Assembly: GCF_050871315.1 (NCBI RefSeq)
Contig: NZ_JBJLRE010000003.1
Direction: 5' to 3' (one strand)
DNA: 64,000 nt
Origin: Kineococcus gynurae
GTDB lineage: Bacteria > Actinomycetota > Actinomycetes > Actinomycetales > Kineococcaceae
Shown here: in pieces, positions 25,448-34,751 of the stretch
Numbering within the stretch: position 1 is the first letter of the stretch
Layout of the letters: every line of letters begins with the position of its first letter
The notes under the pieces: generated by a model
What the model was told of the DNA's origin: nothing
Databases searched by the model: none
The model's input: the letters and a program-made list of their open reading frames with translations, nothing else
Program-made: the position numbers and the translations under genes

Positions 25448-26838
25448 TCCCCACCCTGGCCCCCGCGGCCCTCGCGAGCGCCGACGTGGTCGCCCCGACG
25501 GCCGGGACCGGACAGCTCGTCGTCGCCGCCGTCCTCGGCATCGCGGCCATCGTCGTGCTCATCAGCTGGCTGAAGATCCACCCGTTCCTGGCCCTGACCC
25601 TCGGGTCGGTCACGATGGCGCTGGTCTCGGGACTGCCGCTGCTGGAGTCGTTCGACGCCTTCACCTCCGGTTTCGGCAAGACCATGTCCGGGGTCGGGCT
25701 GCTCGTCGCCCTCGGCGCCGTCATCGGGACGTTCCTCATCGCCTCGGGCGGGGCCGACGCGATCGTCGACTTCGTCCTGGCCCGCACCCCGACGCGGTGG
25801 CTGCCGTGGGCCCTGGCGCTCGTCGCGTTCGTCATCGGCATCCCGCTGTTCTTCGAGGTCGGGGTCGTCATCCTCATCCCCGTCGTGATGATCGCCGCGC
25901 GCCGCGCCCGGCTGCCCGTCATCGCCCTCGGCATCCCGGCGCTGGCCGGGCTCTCGGCCCTGCACGCCCTGGTCCCGCCGCACCCCGGCCCGCTCATCGC
26001 CATCGAGGCCCTCGGGGCGAACCTCGGCCTCACCCTCGGCCTGGGGCTGCTGGTCGCGATCCCGACCGTGATCGTGTCCGGTCCGCTGCTGGCGATCCCG
26101 ATGCGCCGGTGGGTGCCGATCCCGGCGCCGGACACCTTCGACCGTGGCCCGGAGCTGGCCCCGGGAACGCGTCGGCCCGGGGTGGGGATCTCCCTCGTCG
26201 TCGTGCTGCTGCCCGTCGCCCTCATGCTCGCCCGCACCCTGGCGGAGACCCTCGGTTTCGAGGAGTCCGGGCTCGGGCAGGCCCTGGTGTTCGTCGGGAC
26301 CCCCCTGGTGGCGCTGCTCATCACCACCCTGCTGGCCCTCGTCGTCCTCGGCTCGCAGCTGGGCCTGGACCGCTCCGCGATCGGCGACCGGGTCGGATCG
26401 TCGTTCGGCCCGATCGCCGGGATCCTGCTCATCGTCGGGGCGGGTGGCGGGTTCAAGGAGACCCTGGTGCTCTCCGGCATCGGTGACGTGATCGCCGACG
26501 GCATCACGCAGGCCGGCATCCCGACCCTCGTCGCCGGATGGCTGGTCGCGGTCCTCATCCGCCTGGCCACCGGTTCCGCGACCGTGGCCACGACGACCGC
26601 GGCGGGGATCATGGTCCCGCTGGCCGGCGGCCTGACCGACACCCACACCGCGCTGCTGGTCCTGGCGATCGGGGCCGGGTCGGTGTTCCTGTCCCACGTG
26701 AACGACGCGGGGTTCTGGTTGGTCAAAGAGTTCTTCGGGATGACCGTGGGGCAGACGTTCAAGACGTGGTCGCTGATGGAGACCGTCCTGTCCGTGGTCT
26801 CGCTGGTCTGCGTCCTGCTGCTCTCGCTGGTGCTCTGA
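25444..26838 (+). CDS. gntP: gluconate:proton symporter
   Basis: A 464-residue membrane permease of the GntP family, with about 12-14 hydrophobic helices. Recognisable family stretches are I-K-I-H-P-F-L-A-L near residue 44, P-L-F-F-E-V-G-V-V near 138, H-P-G-P near 181 and S-V-F-L-S-H-V-N-D-A-G-F-W near 417. It takes up gluconate with protons and feeds the kinase encoded immediately upstream. The GTG start overlaps the gntK stop; the long frame upstream is out of phase with gntK and is not coding. Confidence 0.96.
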   Translation: MIPTLAPAALASADVVAPTAGTGQLVVAAVLGIAAIVVLISWLKIHPFLALTLGSVTMALVSGLPLLESFDAFTSGFGKTMSGVGLLVALGAVIGTFLIASGGADAIVDFVLARTPTRWLPWALALVAFVIGIPLFFEVGVVILIPVVMIAARRARLPVIALGIPALAGLSALHALVPPHPGPLIAIEALGANLGLTLGLGLLVAIPTVIVSGPLLAIPMRRWVPIPAPDTFDRGPELAPGTRRPGVGISLVVVLLPVALMLARTLAETLGFEESGLGQALVFVGTPLVALLITTLLALVVLGSQLGLDRSAIGDRVGSSFGPIAGILLIVGAGGGFKETLVLSGIGDVIADGITQAGIPTLVAGWLVAVLIRLATGSATVATTTAAGIMVPLAGGLTDTHTALLVLAIGAGSVFLSHVNDAGFWLVKEFFGMTVGQTFKTWSLMETVLSVVSLVCVLLLSLVL

Positions 26839-26854
26839 CCCGGATCCCCGCCGC

Positions 26855-26900
26855 ACGACGAACCCCCGCCGGATCCGAGGATCCGACGGGGGTTCGTCGT
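26855..26900. terminator. bidirectional terminator between gntP and purL
   Basis: ACGACGAACCCCCG pairs with CGGGGGTTCGTCGT, and an inner CGGATC/GATCCG stem extends the hairpin, with one mismatch between the two blocks. It fills the short gap between the two converging genes. Confidence 0.9.
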
Positions 26901-26913
26901 CGCTGCGGCCCGC

Positions 26914-29238
26914 TCAGTGGGCAAAGTGCCGCGGCAGGGTCGCGGTGTGCGCCGCGCGCAGCTCGTCCAGCGGCACCGAGAACAGCTCCTGGACCTCCAG
27001 CTGGGCCGGTCCCCCGGCCGCGTCGTCGGTGACCCCGATGCGGACGTGCGGCAGGCCGCGGGCGGTGCACATGTCGGTGAACCGCACCTCCTCCTCGCGC
27101 GGGACGCTGACGATCGCGCGGCCGGCCGACTCGGCGAACAGCGCGGTGAACACGTCGACGCCGTCACGGTCGCACAGCTCACCGAGCCACACCCGGGCAC
27201 CGACACCGAAGCGCAGACCCGACTCGACCAGCCCCTGGGCCAGACCGCCGTCGGAGAGGTCGTGAGCGGCGTCGACCAGACCGTCGCGCGAACTCTGGAC
27301 CAGGATGTCGGCCAGCAGCTTCTCGCGCTCCAGGTCCAGCTTCGGCGGGAGCCCGCCGAGGTGACCGTGCTCGGCCCAGGCCCACTCCGAGCCGCCGAAC
27401 TCCTCGGCCGTGGTCCCGAGCAGGTAGATGTTCTGCCCGGACTCCCGCCATCCCGACGGGGTGCGCCGGGTGACGTCGTCCAGCACCCCGAGGACCCCGA
27501 TGACCGGGGTGGGGAGCACCGCCGAGTCCAGACCGCGGTCACCCGTCTGGTTGTAGAGGGAGACGTTGCCCCCGGTGACCGGGACCCCGAGCTGCTCGCA
27601 GGCCACGGCCAGGCCCTGGACGGCCTCGGCGAACTGCCACATGACCCCGGAGTCCTCGGGCGAGCCGAAGTTCAGGCAGTCGGTGACGGCGAGGGGTTTC
27701 GCCCCGGCCGCGGCCACGTTGCGGTACGCCTCGGCCAGGGAGAGCTGGGCCCCCGTGCGCGGGTCGAGCTTGGTGTAGCGACCGTTGCCGTCGAGGCTGA
27801 GCGCCACCCCCAGACCGGTCTCCTCGTCGACGCGGACCACGCCGGCGTCGTCCGGGGTGGCGAGCGCGGTGCCGCCCATGACGTAGCGGTCGTACTGGTC
27901 GGTGACCCACGCCCGCGAGCAGAGGTTCGGGCTCGCGACCATCCGCAGCAGGGTGGCGCGCAGGGCGTCGGCCCCGTCGGGTCGGGCCAGCCGCTGCGCG
28001 GTCGGGACGTCGGCCTGCAGGGCGTCCTGGGACTCCGGTCGGGCGAACGGGCGCTGGTAGACCGGGCCGTCGTGGGCCACCGTGCGCGGGGGGACGTCCA
28101 CGACGGTCTCCCCGTGCCACTGCACGACGAGGTGCTCGCCGTCGGTGACCTCGCCGAGCACCGCGGTCTCGACGTCCCACTTGGCCGTCACCGCGAGGAA
28201 CGCGTCGATGTTGGCCGGGGTGACGACCGCCATCATGCGTTCCTGCGACTCGCTCATGAGGATCTCCTCGGCCCGCAGCGAGGGGTCGCGCAACGGGACG
28301 CGGTCCAGGTGGACGAGCATCCCGCCGTCCCCGGCCGAGGCGAGTTCGCTGGTGGCGCAGGACAACCCGGCGCCGCCGAGGTCCTGGATCCCTTCGACGA
28401 GGCCCGCGTGGAACAGTTCCAGGCAGCACTCGATGAGGATCTTCTCCGCGAACGGGTCCCCCACCTGCACGGCCGGACGCTTGGTCGGGCCCTCGTCGTC
28501 GAACGTCTCGCTGGCCAGGACCGAGACCCCGCCGATGCCGTCGCCGCCGGTGCGGGCGCCGAACAGCACCACGAGGTTCCCCACCCCGCGGGCGTTGGCC
28601 AGGTGCAGGTCCTCGTGCTTGAGCGCGCCCACGCAGAGCGCGTTGACGAGCGGGTTGCCCTGGTAGGAGGGGTCGAACACGACCTCCCCGCCGATGTTGG
28701 GCAGGCCGATGCAGTTGCCGTACCCACCGACGCCGGACACCACGCCCGGGACCACACGGGCGGTGTCGGGGTGGTCGATCGCCCCGAAGCGCAACGAGTC
28801 CATGACCGCGATCGGACGCGCGCCCATCGCCATGATGTCGCGGATGATCCCGCCGACACCGGTCGCCGCCCCCTGGTAGGGCTCGATGTAGGAGGGGTGG
28901 TTGTGGCTCTCCACCTTGAAGGTGACGGCCCACCCGTTCCCGATGTCGACGACGCCGGCGTTCTCGCCGATGCCGACCATCAGGTGCTGCTTCATCTCCT
29001 CGGTGAGGTGGTTCCCGAACGTGCGCAGGTGGACCTTGGAACTCTTGTAGGAGCAGTGCTCGCTCCACATCACCGAGTACATCGCGAGTTCGGCGCCGGT
29101 CGGGCGGCGGCCGAGGATCTCGCGGATGCGCTGGTACTCGTCGGCCTTCAGGCCGAGCTCGGCCCAGGGCTGCTCCTGCTCGGGGGTCTGCACCGCCCGC
29201 TCGACGGTGTCGAGCGAGGTGGGGGTGGTCGTGCTCAT
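26914..29238 (-). CDS. purL: phosphoribosylformylglycinamidine synthase subunit II
   Basis: Synthetase subunit of FGAM synthase (step four of purine synthesis), the 774-residue small type that works with PurQ (glutaminase) and PurS. It has the two PurM-like halves. Landmarks are S-E-H-C-S-Y-K-S-S-K near residue 53, F-K-V-E-S-H-N-H-P-S near 107, D-L-G-G-A-G-L near 286, and the second-half D-C-L-N-F-G-S-P near 525 and D-L-S-D-G-G-L near 665. The start overlaps the purQ stop by 4 bp. A strong terminator shared with gntP lies downstream. Confidence 0.98.
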   Translation of the reverse strand: MSTTTPTSLDTVERAVQTPEQEQPWAELGLKADEYQRIREILGRRPTGAELAMYSVMWSEHCSYKSSKVHLRTFGNHLTEEMKQHLMVGIGENAGVVDIGNGWAVTFKVESHNHPSYIEPYQGAATGVGGIIRDIMAMGARPIAVMDSLRFGAIDHPDTARVVPGVVSGVGGYGNCIGLPNIGGEVVFDPSYQGNPLVNALCVGALKHEDLHLANARGVGNLVVLFGARTGGDGIGGVSVLASETFDDEGPTKRPAVQVGDPFAEKILIECCLELFHAGLVEGIQDLGGAGLSCATSELASAGDGGMLVHLDRVPLRDPSLRAEEILMSESQERMMAVVTPANIDAFLAVTAKWDVETAVLGEVTDGEHLVVQWHGETVVDVPPRTVAHDGPVYQRPFARPESQDALQADVPTAQRLARPDGADALRATLLRMVASPNLCSRAWVTDQYDRYVMGGTALATPDDAGVVRVDEETGLGVALSLDGNGRYTKLDPRTGAQLSLAEAYRNVAAAGAKPLAVTDCLNFGSPEDSGVMWQFAEAVQGLAVACEQLGVPVTGGNVSLYNQTGDRGLDSAVLPTPVIGVLGVLDDVTRRTPSGWRESGQNIYLLGTTAEEFGGSEWAWAEHGHLGGLPPKLDLEREKLLADILVQSSRDGLVDAAHDLSDGGLAQGLVESGLRFGVGARVWLGELCDRDGVDVFTALFAESAGRAIVSVPREEEVRFTDMCTARGLPHVRIGVTDDAAGGPAQLEVQELFSVPLDELRAAHTATLPRHFAH

Positions 29239-29912
29239 CGGAGGGCCTCCAGTCCGGCGCTCAGCACGGAGGTGAACAGGCCGAGACCGTCCAGGCCGGG
29301 GCCGAACAGCTCCTCGACGGCGTGCTCCGGGTGGGGCATCAGCCCCACGACGTTCCCACGTTCGTTGGTGATGCCCGCGATGTCGCGCAGCGAGCCGTTG
29401 GGGTTGCCGTCGAGGTAGCGGAAGACGACGCGCCCCTCGCCCTCGAGGCGGTCGAGCGTCTCGGTGTCGGCGACGAAACCGCCCTCACCGTTCTTCAGCG
29501 GCACGACGATCTCGTCCCCCGCGGCGAACTGCGAGGTCCAGGCGGTCGACGCGTTCTCGACCCGCAACCGCTGGTCCTTGCAGACGAACTTCTGGTGGTC
29601 GTTGCGGACCAGGGCGCCGGGCAGCAGGTGCGACTCGCAGAGCACCTGGAACCCGTTGCAGATGCCGAGGACCGGCATCCCCCGCTCGGCGCCGGCGACG
29701 ACCTCAATCATCACGGGGGCGAACCGGGCGATGGCGCCGCAGCGCAGGTAGTCGCCGTAGGAGAAGCCGCCGGGCAGGACGACCGCGTCGACCCCGTGCA
29801 GGTCGGCGTCGGCGTGCCAGAGGGCGACCGGCTCGGCCCCGGCCAGGCGCACCGCGCGGCGCGCGTCGCCGTCGTCGAGGGAACCCGGGAAGGTGACGAC
29901 CCCGACCCTCAC
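29235..29912 (-). CDS. purQ: phosphoribosylformylglycinamidine synthase subunit I
   Basis: Glutamine amidotransferase subunit of FGAM synthase: it releases ammonia from glutamine for PurL. The 225-residue class I amidotransferase has the oxyanion and nucleophile loop G-I-C-N-G-F-Q near residue 83 (Cys nucleophile), an early F-P-G-S-L-D-D-G and a C-terminal M-P-H-P-E-H triad segment near 197. It overlaps purL and purS by 4 bp each, so the three subunits are made from one coupled transcript. Confidence 0.98.
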   Translation of the reverse strand: MRVGVVTFPGSLDDGDARRAVRLAGAEPVALWHADADLHGVDAVVLPGGFSYGDYLRCGAIARFAPVMIEVVAGAERGMPVLGICNGFQVLCESHLLPGALVRNDHQKFVCKDQRLRVENASTAWTSQFAAGDEIVVPLKNGEGGFVADTETLDRLEGEGRVVFRYLDGNPNGSLRDIAGITNERGNVVGLMPHPEHAVEELFGPGLDGLGLFTSVLSAGLEALR

Positions 29913-30166
29913 GCCTGGGCCTCGGCGGCCCGGACGGAGACGACGTCCTCGATCACGGGGTTGGACAGCAGCTTCTCGGCCGCGGCGCGGGCCTGGTCCA
30001 GCACCTCGGGGGTCACCTCCCCCTCGACCTCGAGCTCGAACCGCTTGCCCTGGCGGACGCCGACGAAGGCGTCGAAGCCCAGCCGCGGCAGGGCGCCGAC
30101 GACGGCCTTGCCCTGGGGGTCGAGGATCTCGGGTTTCGGCATGACGTCGATGACGACGCGACCCAT
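29909..30166 (-). CDS. purS: phosphoribosylformylglycinamidine synthase subunit PurS
   Basis: Small structural subunit (85 residues) that bridges PurL and PurQ in the FGAM synthase complex. It has the usual P-K-x-E-I-L-D-P-Q-G near residue 11, V-R-Q-G-K near 37 and a C-terminal N-P-V-I-E. The ATG follows AAGGAG by eight bases. It is first in the purS-purQ-purL operon. A TAACCT hexamer (30221-30216 on the minus strand) about 50 nt upstream is a possible -10 element, giving a conventional leader. Confidence 0.96.
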   Translation of the reverse strand: MGRVVIDVMPKPEILDPQGKAVVGALPRLGFDAFVGVRQGKRFELEVEGEVTPEVLDQARAAAEKLLSNPVIEDVVSVRAAEAQA

Positions 30167-30247
30167 GCGCGGCGCTCCTTCGAAGAGGGGGGCGGGCGGG
30201 AGTTCCAGCAGGGTCAGGTTACCGGGCGCGGCCCGCCCCCCTGGACG

Positions 30248-31090
30248 TCAGCGGGCCTCGAGCTCCCCCAGCTCCTCGGCCCGGGCCGCGAGGCGCAGGA
30301 CCCGCTCGCGTCCGGCCGCCCCCCGGCGCTCCAGCACGGCCTCGGCCAGCAGGCAGACGACGGTGTGGGCGGCGGCGTAGCTGTCGAAGGCCCCCACGCC
30401 GTCGACCGGGACCTCGAGGCGGTGGGTGACGGGCAGGCGCAGACGCCGCACCCCCGGGTCGGCGAGCAGCACGACGTCGGCCCCCGTGCCGGCGCACGCC
30501 CGGACCACCTCCCCGAACGCGGCCGGGCGGCGGCGGAAGCCCACCGTCAGGGCGACGTCGCCGGGACCGAGCGCGGCGAGCTCCTCGGCCAGGCTCTGCC
30601 CCGGCAGCGGCGCGAGCTGGACCCGGGGACGGGCCTGGACGAGCTGCTCCCGCAGGTGCAGGGCCACCGGGTAGGAGTTGCGGAAGCCCAGCACCAGGAC
30701 GTCCCGGGCGTCGGCGACGACCGCCCCCACGGCCGCCAGCAGCTCCTCCGGCACGGCCTCGGCCGTCCGTCGCAGGTTGCGCTCCTCCGCGGCCCGGTGC
30801 CGGGCCCACAGCCCGTCCCGGCCGGACCGGGAACCGATCGGGACCCCCGAGGTGCGCAGGTCGCGCACGCTGGCCCGGGCCTCGGCGAAGGAGTCGAAGC
30901 CCAGCCGGCGGAAGAACCGGCTGACCGTCGCCTTGGAGGACCCCGACCCCGCGGCGAGCTCCGTGGTGGTGGTGGTGGCGAGCCCGAGCGGGTCCTGCAG
31001 CAGCAGGTCGGCGATGTGCCGTTCGGCCGGGCCGAGGTCGGCGTAGACCGCCTCGACGCGGCCGGGCAGCGACAGGTCGACCCTCACCAT
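30248..31090 (-). CDS. MurR/RpiR-family transcriptional regulator
   Basis: A 280-residue regulator. The N-terminal RpiR helix-turn-helix spans about residues 1-78 (G-P-A-E-R-H-I-A-D-L-L then G-S-S-K-A-T-V-S-R-F-F-R-R-L-G-F). The SIS domain follows (V-L-V-L-G-F-R-N-S near 137, L-T-V-G-F-R-R near 185), as in proteins that sense phosphosugars, although in purine and ureide clusters the ligand can be another metabolite. Its ATG shares one base with the stop of the M20 amidohydrolase gene, so it is the last gene of the pucG operon and probably regulates it. A GTG one codon later is an alternative start. Confidence 0.9.
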   Translation of the reverse strand: MVRVDLSLPGRVEAVYADLGPAERHIADLLLQDPLGLATTTTTELAAGSGSSKATVSRFFRRLGFDSFAEARASVRDLRTSGVPIGSRSGRDGLWARHRAAEERNLRRTAEAVPEELLAAVGAVVADARDVLVLGFRNSYPVALHLREQLVQARPRVQLAPLPGQSLAEELAALGPGDVALTVGFRRRPAAFGEVVRACAGTGADVVLLADPGVRRLRLPVTHRLEVPVDGVGAFDSYAAAHTVVCLLAEAVLERRGAAGRERVLRLAARAEELGELEAR

Positions 31091-32349
31091 CAGGACCGCC
31101 GCCGGGCGACCTCGAGCACGGTGGTCTCGAAGGCGTCGAGGCCGCGGGCGACGTCCTCCAGGAGGACCGACTCCCCCGGATGGTGGCTGATCCCGTCGTG
31201 GCAGCGGACGAAGAGCATGCCGACGTCGGTGACCGCCGACAGCGCCATGGCGTCGTGACCCGCCCGGCTCCACAGGCGCAGCGGATCCGTGTCGCCGGTC
31301 GCCCGACCGATTCCCGTCTGCACGCTCTCCATCAGATCACCGGCGAAGAACGAGGCGTCGGCGCGGTGGGTCTCGGTCAGCTCGAACGTCATGTCGCGCT
31401 CGGCGCAGAACTGCCGGCCGTGCTCGAGCAGCCTGGCCAGGAGGTCGTCGCGGGTGCTGTCGAGCTCGGCCCTCGTGTCGAGGGTGAACTCCACCAGACC
31501 CGGGACGACGTTCACCGCGCCCGGGTAGGCCTGCAACCGGCCGACGGTGGCGATCCCCCCGGTCTCGACCGCGATCCGCTCGGCCGCGAGGACGATGTCG
31601 GCCGCCCCGACCAGTGCGTCGCGGCGCGAGGCGTACGGGGTCCCCCCGGCGTGCCGGGCCTCCCCCACCACCCGGCCCGTGAACCGCCGGGCCCCGGCGA
31701 TGGACGTGACCAGCCCCAGCGGGCGGTCGGCGCGTTCCAGGTAGGGGCCCTGCTCGATGTGCAGCTCCAGGTAGCCCACCAGCTCCTCCGGACGGCGGGC
31801 GGCCTCGGCGATGCGCTCGGGGCGCAGACCGAACGACTCGTGGGCCTGGGCGACGCTGACCCCGGCCTCGTCGGTGCGCGACCAGAACTCCTCGCGCCAG
31901 AGCCCGGCCACCGCGAACGACCCCAGCAGCGCCGTCCCGAACCGGGCGCCCTCCTCGTCGCCGAAGGCCACGACCTCGAGCGCGAACGGCAGCGCAACTC
32001 CCCGGGACCGGATGCGCCGCACCACCTCGACGGCCGAGAGCACCCCCAGCATCCCGTCGTAGCGGCCTGCGTCGGACACCGTGTCCAGGTGCGAACCGAG
32101 CACCAGCGCCGGCAATCCCGGTTCCCGGCCCTCCAGCCGCCCCCACTGGTTCCCGGCCTGGTCGCGCCAGGTCCGCAGCCCCGCCTCGACCATCCACCGC
32201 GCCGCGAGCTGGTTCACCCGGTCGTGCTCGGGGGTGAGGTGGAACCGCTGCAGCGCCGTGGCGGAGGCGCTGACCCGGGCCAGGGCGTCGCACCGGTCCA
32301 TGACCCGACGCGCGTCGACGAGCGTCTGCGCGGCAGGGGTCGCGCTCAC
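31090..32349 (-). CDS. M20 amidohydrolase, allantoate amidohydrolase-like
   Basis: A 419-residue zinc amidohydrolase of the allantoate amidohydrolase / N-carbamoyl-amino-acid hydrolase group. Metal-ligand motifs are intact: G-S-H-L-D-T-V near residue 82, Y-D-G-M-L-G near 94, G-D-E-E-G-A-R-F near 127, H-I-E-Q-G-P near 195 and the C-terminal S-R-A-G-H-D-A-M near 375. With allantoinase and PucG in this window, allantoate to (S)-ureidoglycine is the most likely reaction; ureidopropionate or hydantoin-derived carbamoyl amino acids are alternatives. The GTG start overlaps the pucG stop by 4 bp. Confidence 0.9.
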   Translation of the reverse strand: MSATPAAQTLVDARRVMDRCDALARVSASATALQRFHLTPEHDRVNQLAARWMVEAGLRTWRDQAGNQWGRLEGREPGLPALVLGSHLDTVSDAGRYDGMLGVLSAVEVVRRIRSRGVALPFALEVVAFGDEEGARFGTALLGSFAVAGLWREEFWSRTDEAGVSVAQAHESFGLRPERIAEAARRPEELVGYLELHIEQGPYLERADRPLGLVTSIAGARRFTGRVVGEARHAGGTPYASRRDALVGAADIVLAAERIAVETGGIATVGRLQAYPGAVNVVPGLVEFTLDTRAELDSTRDDLLARLLEHGRQFCAERDMTFELTETHRADASFFAGDLMESVQTGIGRATGDTDPLRLWSRAGHDAMALSAVTDVGMLFVRCHDGISHHPGESVLLEDVARGLDAFETTVLEVARRRS

Positions 32350-33599
32350 CGGTAGACCTCCTGGGCCGCCGTCACCCCGCCACCCGGTTCCACCGCGACC
32401 CCGAACTGCCGCAGCACGCTCTCCAGCGCCGCGAGCGTGACGAGCACCGCGTCGCGGCGGGCGTTGTAGCCCATGGTGCCGATCCGCCAGACCTTGCCGG
32501 CCAGCGGGCCGAAGGAGGTACCGATCTCGATGTTCCACTCGTGCAGCAGGATGGACCGCACCGCCTCGCCGTCGATCCCCTCGGGGATCCGGACGGCCAC
32601 GACGTTGTTCATCTTGTGCGCGACGTCGCCGAACACGGTCAGGCCCAGGGCCTGCACCCCGGCGAGCATGGCGGCCCCGTGCAGACGGTGACGTTCCACG
32701 GCGACGTCCACACCCTCCTCCAGCAGGAGCCGGGCGCACTCGCGCGCGCAGTAGAGCATGGTGGCCGCCTCGGTGTGGTGGTTGAGCCGCTTCTCCGACC
32801 AGTAGTCCATGACCATCGCCAGGTCGAAGTAGTTCGAGCGGATGCGGTCGGGGAGGTCCGCCTCGTCCTCGTCGGCGTCCGGGTCGGGACGCAGCCCCGC
32901 CTCGATGGCGCGCCGCCCGTCGATCACCGCGACCGCCGCGGGTGACAGCGTGATCGGAGAGCTTCCTGACGGCCCGCCGAGGCACTTCTGCAACCCCGCG
33001 GTGGCCGCGTCGACGCCCCAGGCGTCGACCTCGAAGGTGTTCCCGGCGATGGAGGCGGTGCAGTCGACGTAGAGCAGCGCGCCGTGGCGGTGGCAGACCT
33101 CCCCGATCCCCTCCAGCGGCTGGTTCATGGTCGTGGAGGTGTCGCCCTGGACCATAGCGACGACGGCCGGGCGGACCTCGCGCACGGCGTCCTCGATCTG
33201 CTCGGGCGTGAACACCTCGCCCCAGGGGACCTCGCGCACGTGGACCTCGGCCCCGCAGCGCTCGGCGATCTCGCGCAGCAGGTGCCCGAACCGACCGAAC
33301 ACGGGCACGAGCACCCGCTGGCCCGGCTTCACGAGGGACACCAGGGCCGCCTCGATCCCCGCGCGCGACGTCCCGTCCACCAGGAACGTCTGCCGGTTGT
33401 CCGTGCGGAACACCTCGCGGTAGAGGGCCATCGTCTCGTTCATCCAGCCCGTCATCACGGGGTCGTACTGGCCCACGAGCTGCGTCGACATCGCGGCCAG
33501 GACCCGGGGGTCGACCGTGATCGGCCCGGGGCCCATGAGCAGGCGCGGCGGCGGCGACAACGGGGCGAGGACGGACCGCTGATGAATCGACTGTTCCAC
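32346..33599 (-). CDS. pucG: (S)-ureidoglycine-glyoxylate aminotransferase
   Basis: Class V PLP aminotransferase, 417 residues, that moves the amino group of ureidoglycine to glyoxylate, giving oxalurate and glycine. It has M-G-P-G-P-I near residue 22, D-C-T-A-S-I-A-G near 182, the PLP-lysine segment G-L-Q-K-C-L-G-G-P-S-G near 206 and W-R-I-G-T-M-G near 375. The pairing with an allantoate-type amidohydrolase supports PucG over serine-pyruvate or phosphoserine aminotransferases of the same fold. The GTG lies six bases after TAGAAT, so a leaderless transcript is likely. Confidence 0.92.
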   Translation of the reverse strand: MEQSIHQRSVLAPLSPPPRLLMGPGPITVDPRVLAAMSTQLVGQYDPVMTGWMNETMALYREVFRTDNRQTFLVDGTSRAGIEAALVSLVKPGQRVLVPVFGRFGHLLREIAERCGAEVHVREVPWGEVFTPEQIEDAVREVRPAVVAMVQGDTSTTMNQPLEGIGEVCHRHGALLYVDCTASIAGNTFEVDAWGVDAATAGLQKCLGGPSGSSPITLSPAAVAVIDGRRAIEAGLRPDPDADEDEADLPDRIRSNYFDLAMVMDYWSEKRLNHHTEAATMLYCARECARLLLEEGVDVAVERHRLHGAAMLAGVQALGLTVFGDVAHKMNNVVAVRIPEGIDGEAVRSILLHEWNIEIGTSFGPLAGKVWRIGTMGYNARRDAVLVTLAALESVLRQFGVAVEPGGGVTAAQEVYR

Positions 33600-33605
33600 G
33601 GCTTC

Positions 33606-33636
33606 ATTCTATGCAACGATCGTTCCATCCGTGAAG
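33606..33636. promoter_or_regulatory. divergent promoter/operator of the ureide-amide genes
   Basis: On the minus strand, TTCACG (-35), 18 bases and TAGAAT (-10, 33611-33606) precede the pucG GTG by six bases. The spacer contains the palindrome AACGATCGTT (33615-33624), an ideal place for a repressor to block the promoter. The same 60-bp gap serves the rightward acetamidase gene, whose ribosome site is GGAGGT. The RpiR protein is the nearest candidate to bind here. Confidence 0.6.
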
Positions 33637-33659
33637 CCCTCAGGCGTGGAGGTCCGCGA

Positions 33660-34751
33660 GTGCCCGTGCTGCAACCCCTCTCCATCCCCCTCGGCGCCCC
33701 CGTCGCCGGAGCCGCCTACGTCCCGGCCGGGCCGGGGACGGTGCGCTGGGGAGACCTGCCCGTGGGCACGGACACCCCGGTCCTGGAGGTCGACCCGGGC
33801 GCGAGCGTGCTCGTCGACACCGTCAGCCACGAGGGGATCCTCGAGGACCAGGGCCGCGACCCCGTCACCTTCTTCGCCGGGCACGGGTTCGGCGCCGCGG
33901 AGGTGCTCACCGACGCGGTGCGCGTCGCCCGCGACGTCGAGCACGACCCGGCCCGGGTCGGGCCGCACGTGGTGACCGGCCCCGTCGCGGTCCGCGGCGC
34001 CCGCCCCGGGGACGTCGTGAGCGTCACGGTCGAGGCGCTCGACCTCCGCACCGACTACGGGATCGTCTCCAACCGGCACGGCCGCGGGGCGTTGCCCGGG
34101 GAGTTCCCCCTCGACGGGGTGGGTCCGGTCTCCATCCTGGCCCGCGTCGACGGGGACCCGGTCGAGCTGCGCGGTTCCCTGCCGGCCCGGCCGGGCAGCG
34201 ACGCCCGCGTCCGGTTCCCGCTGAATCCGTTCCTGGGTCTGGTCGGCGTCGCGACCCCGGGGCCCGGGCGGCAGCACTCCGTCCCACCGGGGGCGCACGG
34301 GGGCAACATCGACGTCTCCGTCCTCGGCATCGGGTCCACGCTGCACCTGCCCGTCCAGGTCGAGGGCGCCCTCGTCTACACCGGTGACCCGCACTTCGCC
34401 CAGGGCGACGGCGAGGTCGCGCTGACGGCGTTCGAGGCCCCGTTGCGGGCCCGGTTGCGCCTCGACCTCGTCCCGGCGGCGGCGGTGCGGCTGCGCGACC
34501 GGATCTGGGCGGAGACCCCGGAACTGCTGGTGCCCATCGGCCTGGACCCGGACCTCGACGAGGCGATGCGCCAGGCGGTCCGGACGGCGCTGGACCTGCT
34601 GCAGGACGCGGGGATGGAGCGGGCGCACGCCTACGCCTACCTCTCCGCGGCCGGGAACTTCGCCGTCTCCCAGGTGGTCGACCGCACGTGCGGGGTGCAC
34701 GGACTCATCCGCAAGGCCGACCTGCACGAACTCCGAGGGGTGGGCTCGTGA
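33660..34751 (+). CDS. acetamidase/formamidase family protein
   Basis: A 363-residue FmdA_AmdA-type amidase. Family features include H-G-I/H-E-G-type metal-site segments (V-D-T-V-S-H-E-G near residue 57), R-G-A-R-P-G-D-V-V near 118, a long loop with G-G-N-I-D-V near 218, L-P-V-Q-V-E-G-A near 234 and G-D-P-H-F-A-Q-G-D-G-E near 245. The last is a strong signature. It hydrolyses small amides to acid and ammonia. In this setting a product of ureide breakdown such as oxamate is an attractive but unproven substrate. The GTG is chosen because GGAGGT lies six bases upstream. It is coupled to the next gene by GTGA. Confidence 0.9.
   Translation: MPVLQPLSIPLGAPVAGAAYVPAGPGTVRWGDLPVGTDTPVLEVDPGASVLVDTVSHEGILEDQGRDPVTFFAGHGFGAAEVLTDAVRVARDVEHDPARVGPHVVTGPVAVRGARPGDVVSVTVEALDLRTDYGIVSNRHGRGALPGEFPLDGVGPVSILARVDGDPVELRGSLPARPGSDARVRFPLNPFLGLVGVATPGPGRQHSVPPGAHGGNIDVSVLGIGSTLHLPVQVEGALVYTGDPHFAQGDGEVALTAFEAPLRARLRLDLVPAAAVRLRDRIWAETPELLVPIGLDPDLDEAMRQAVRTALDLLQDAGMERAHAYAYLSAAGNFAVSQVVDRTCGVHGLIRKADLHELRGVGS

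Noticed and set aside
25180..27542. Long leftward frames opposite gntK-gntP
   Set aside because: Composition is Arg/Asp/Gly-rich shadow coding without motifs, and the plus-strand genes are unmistakable.
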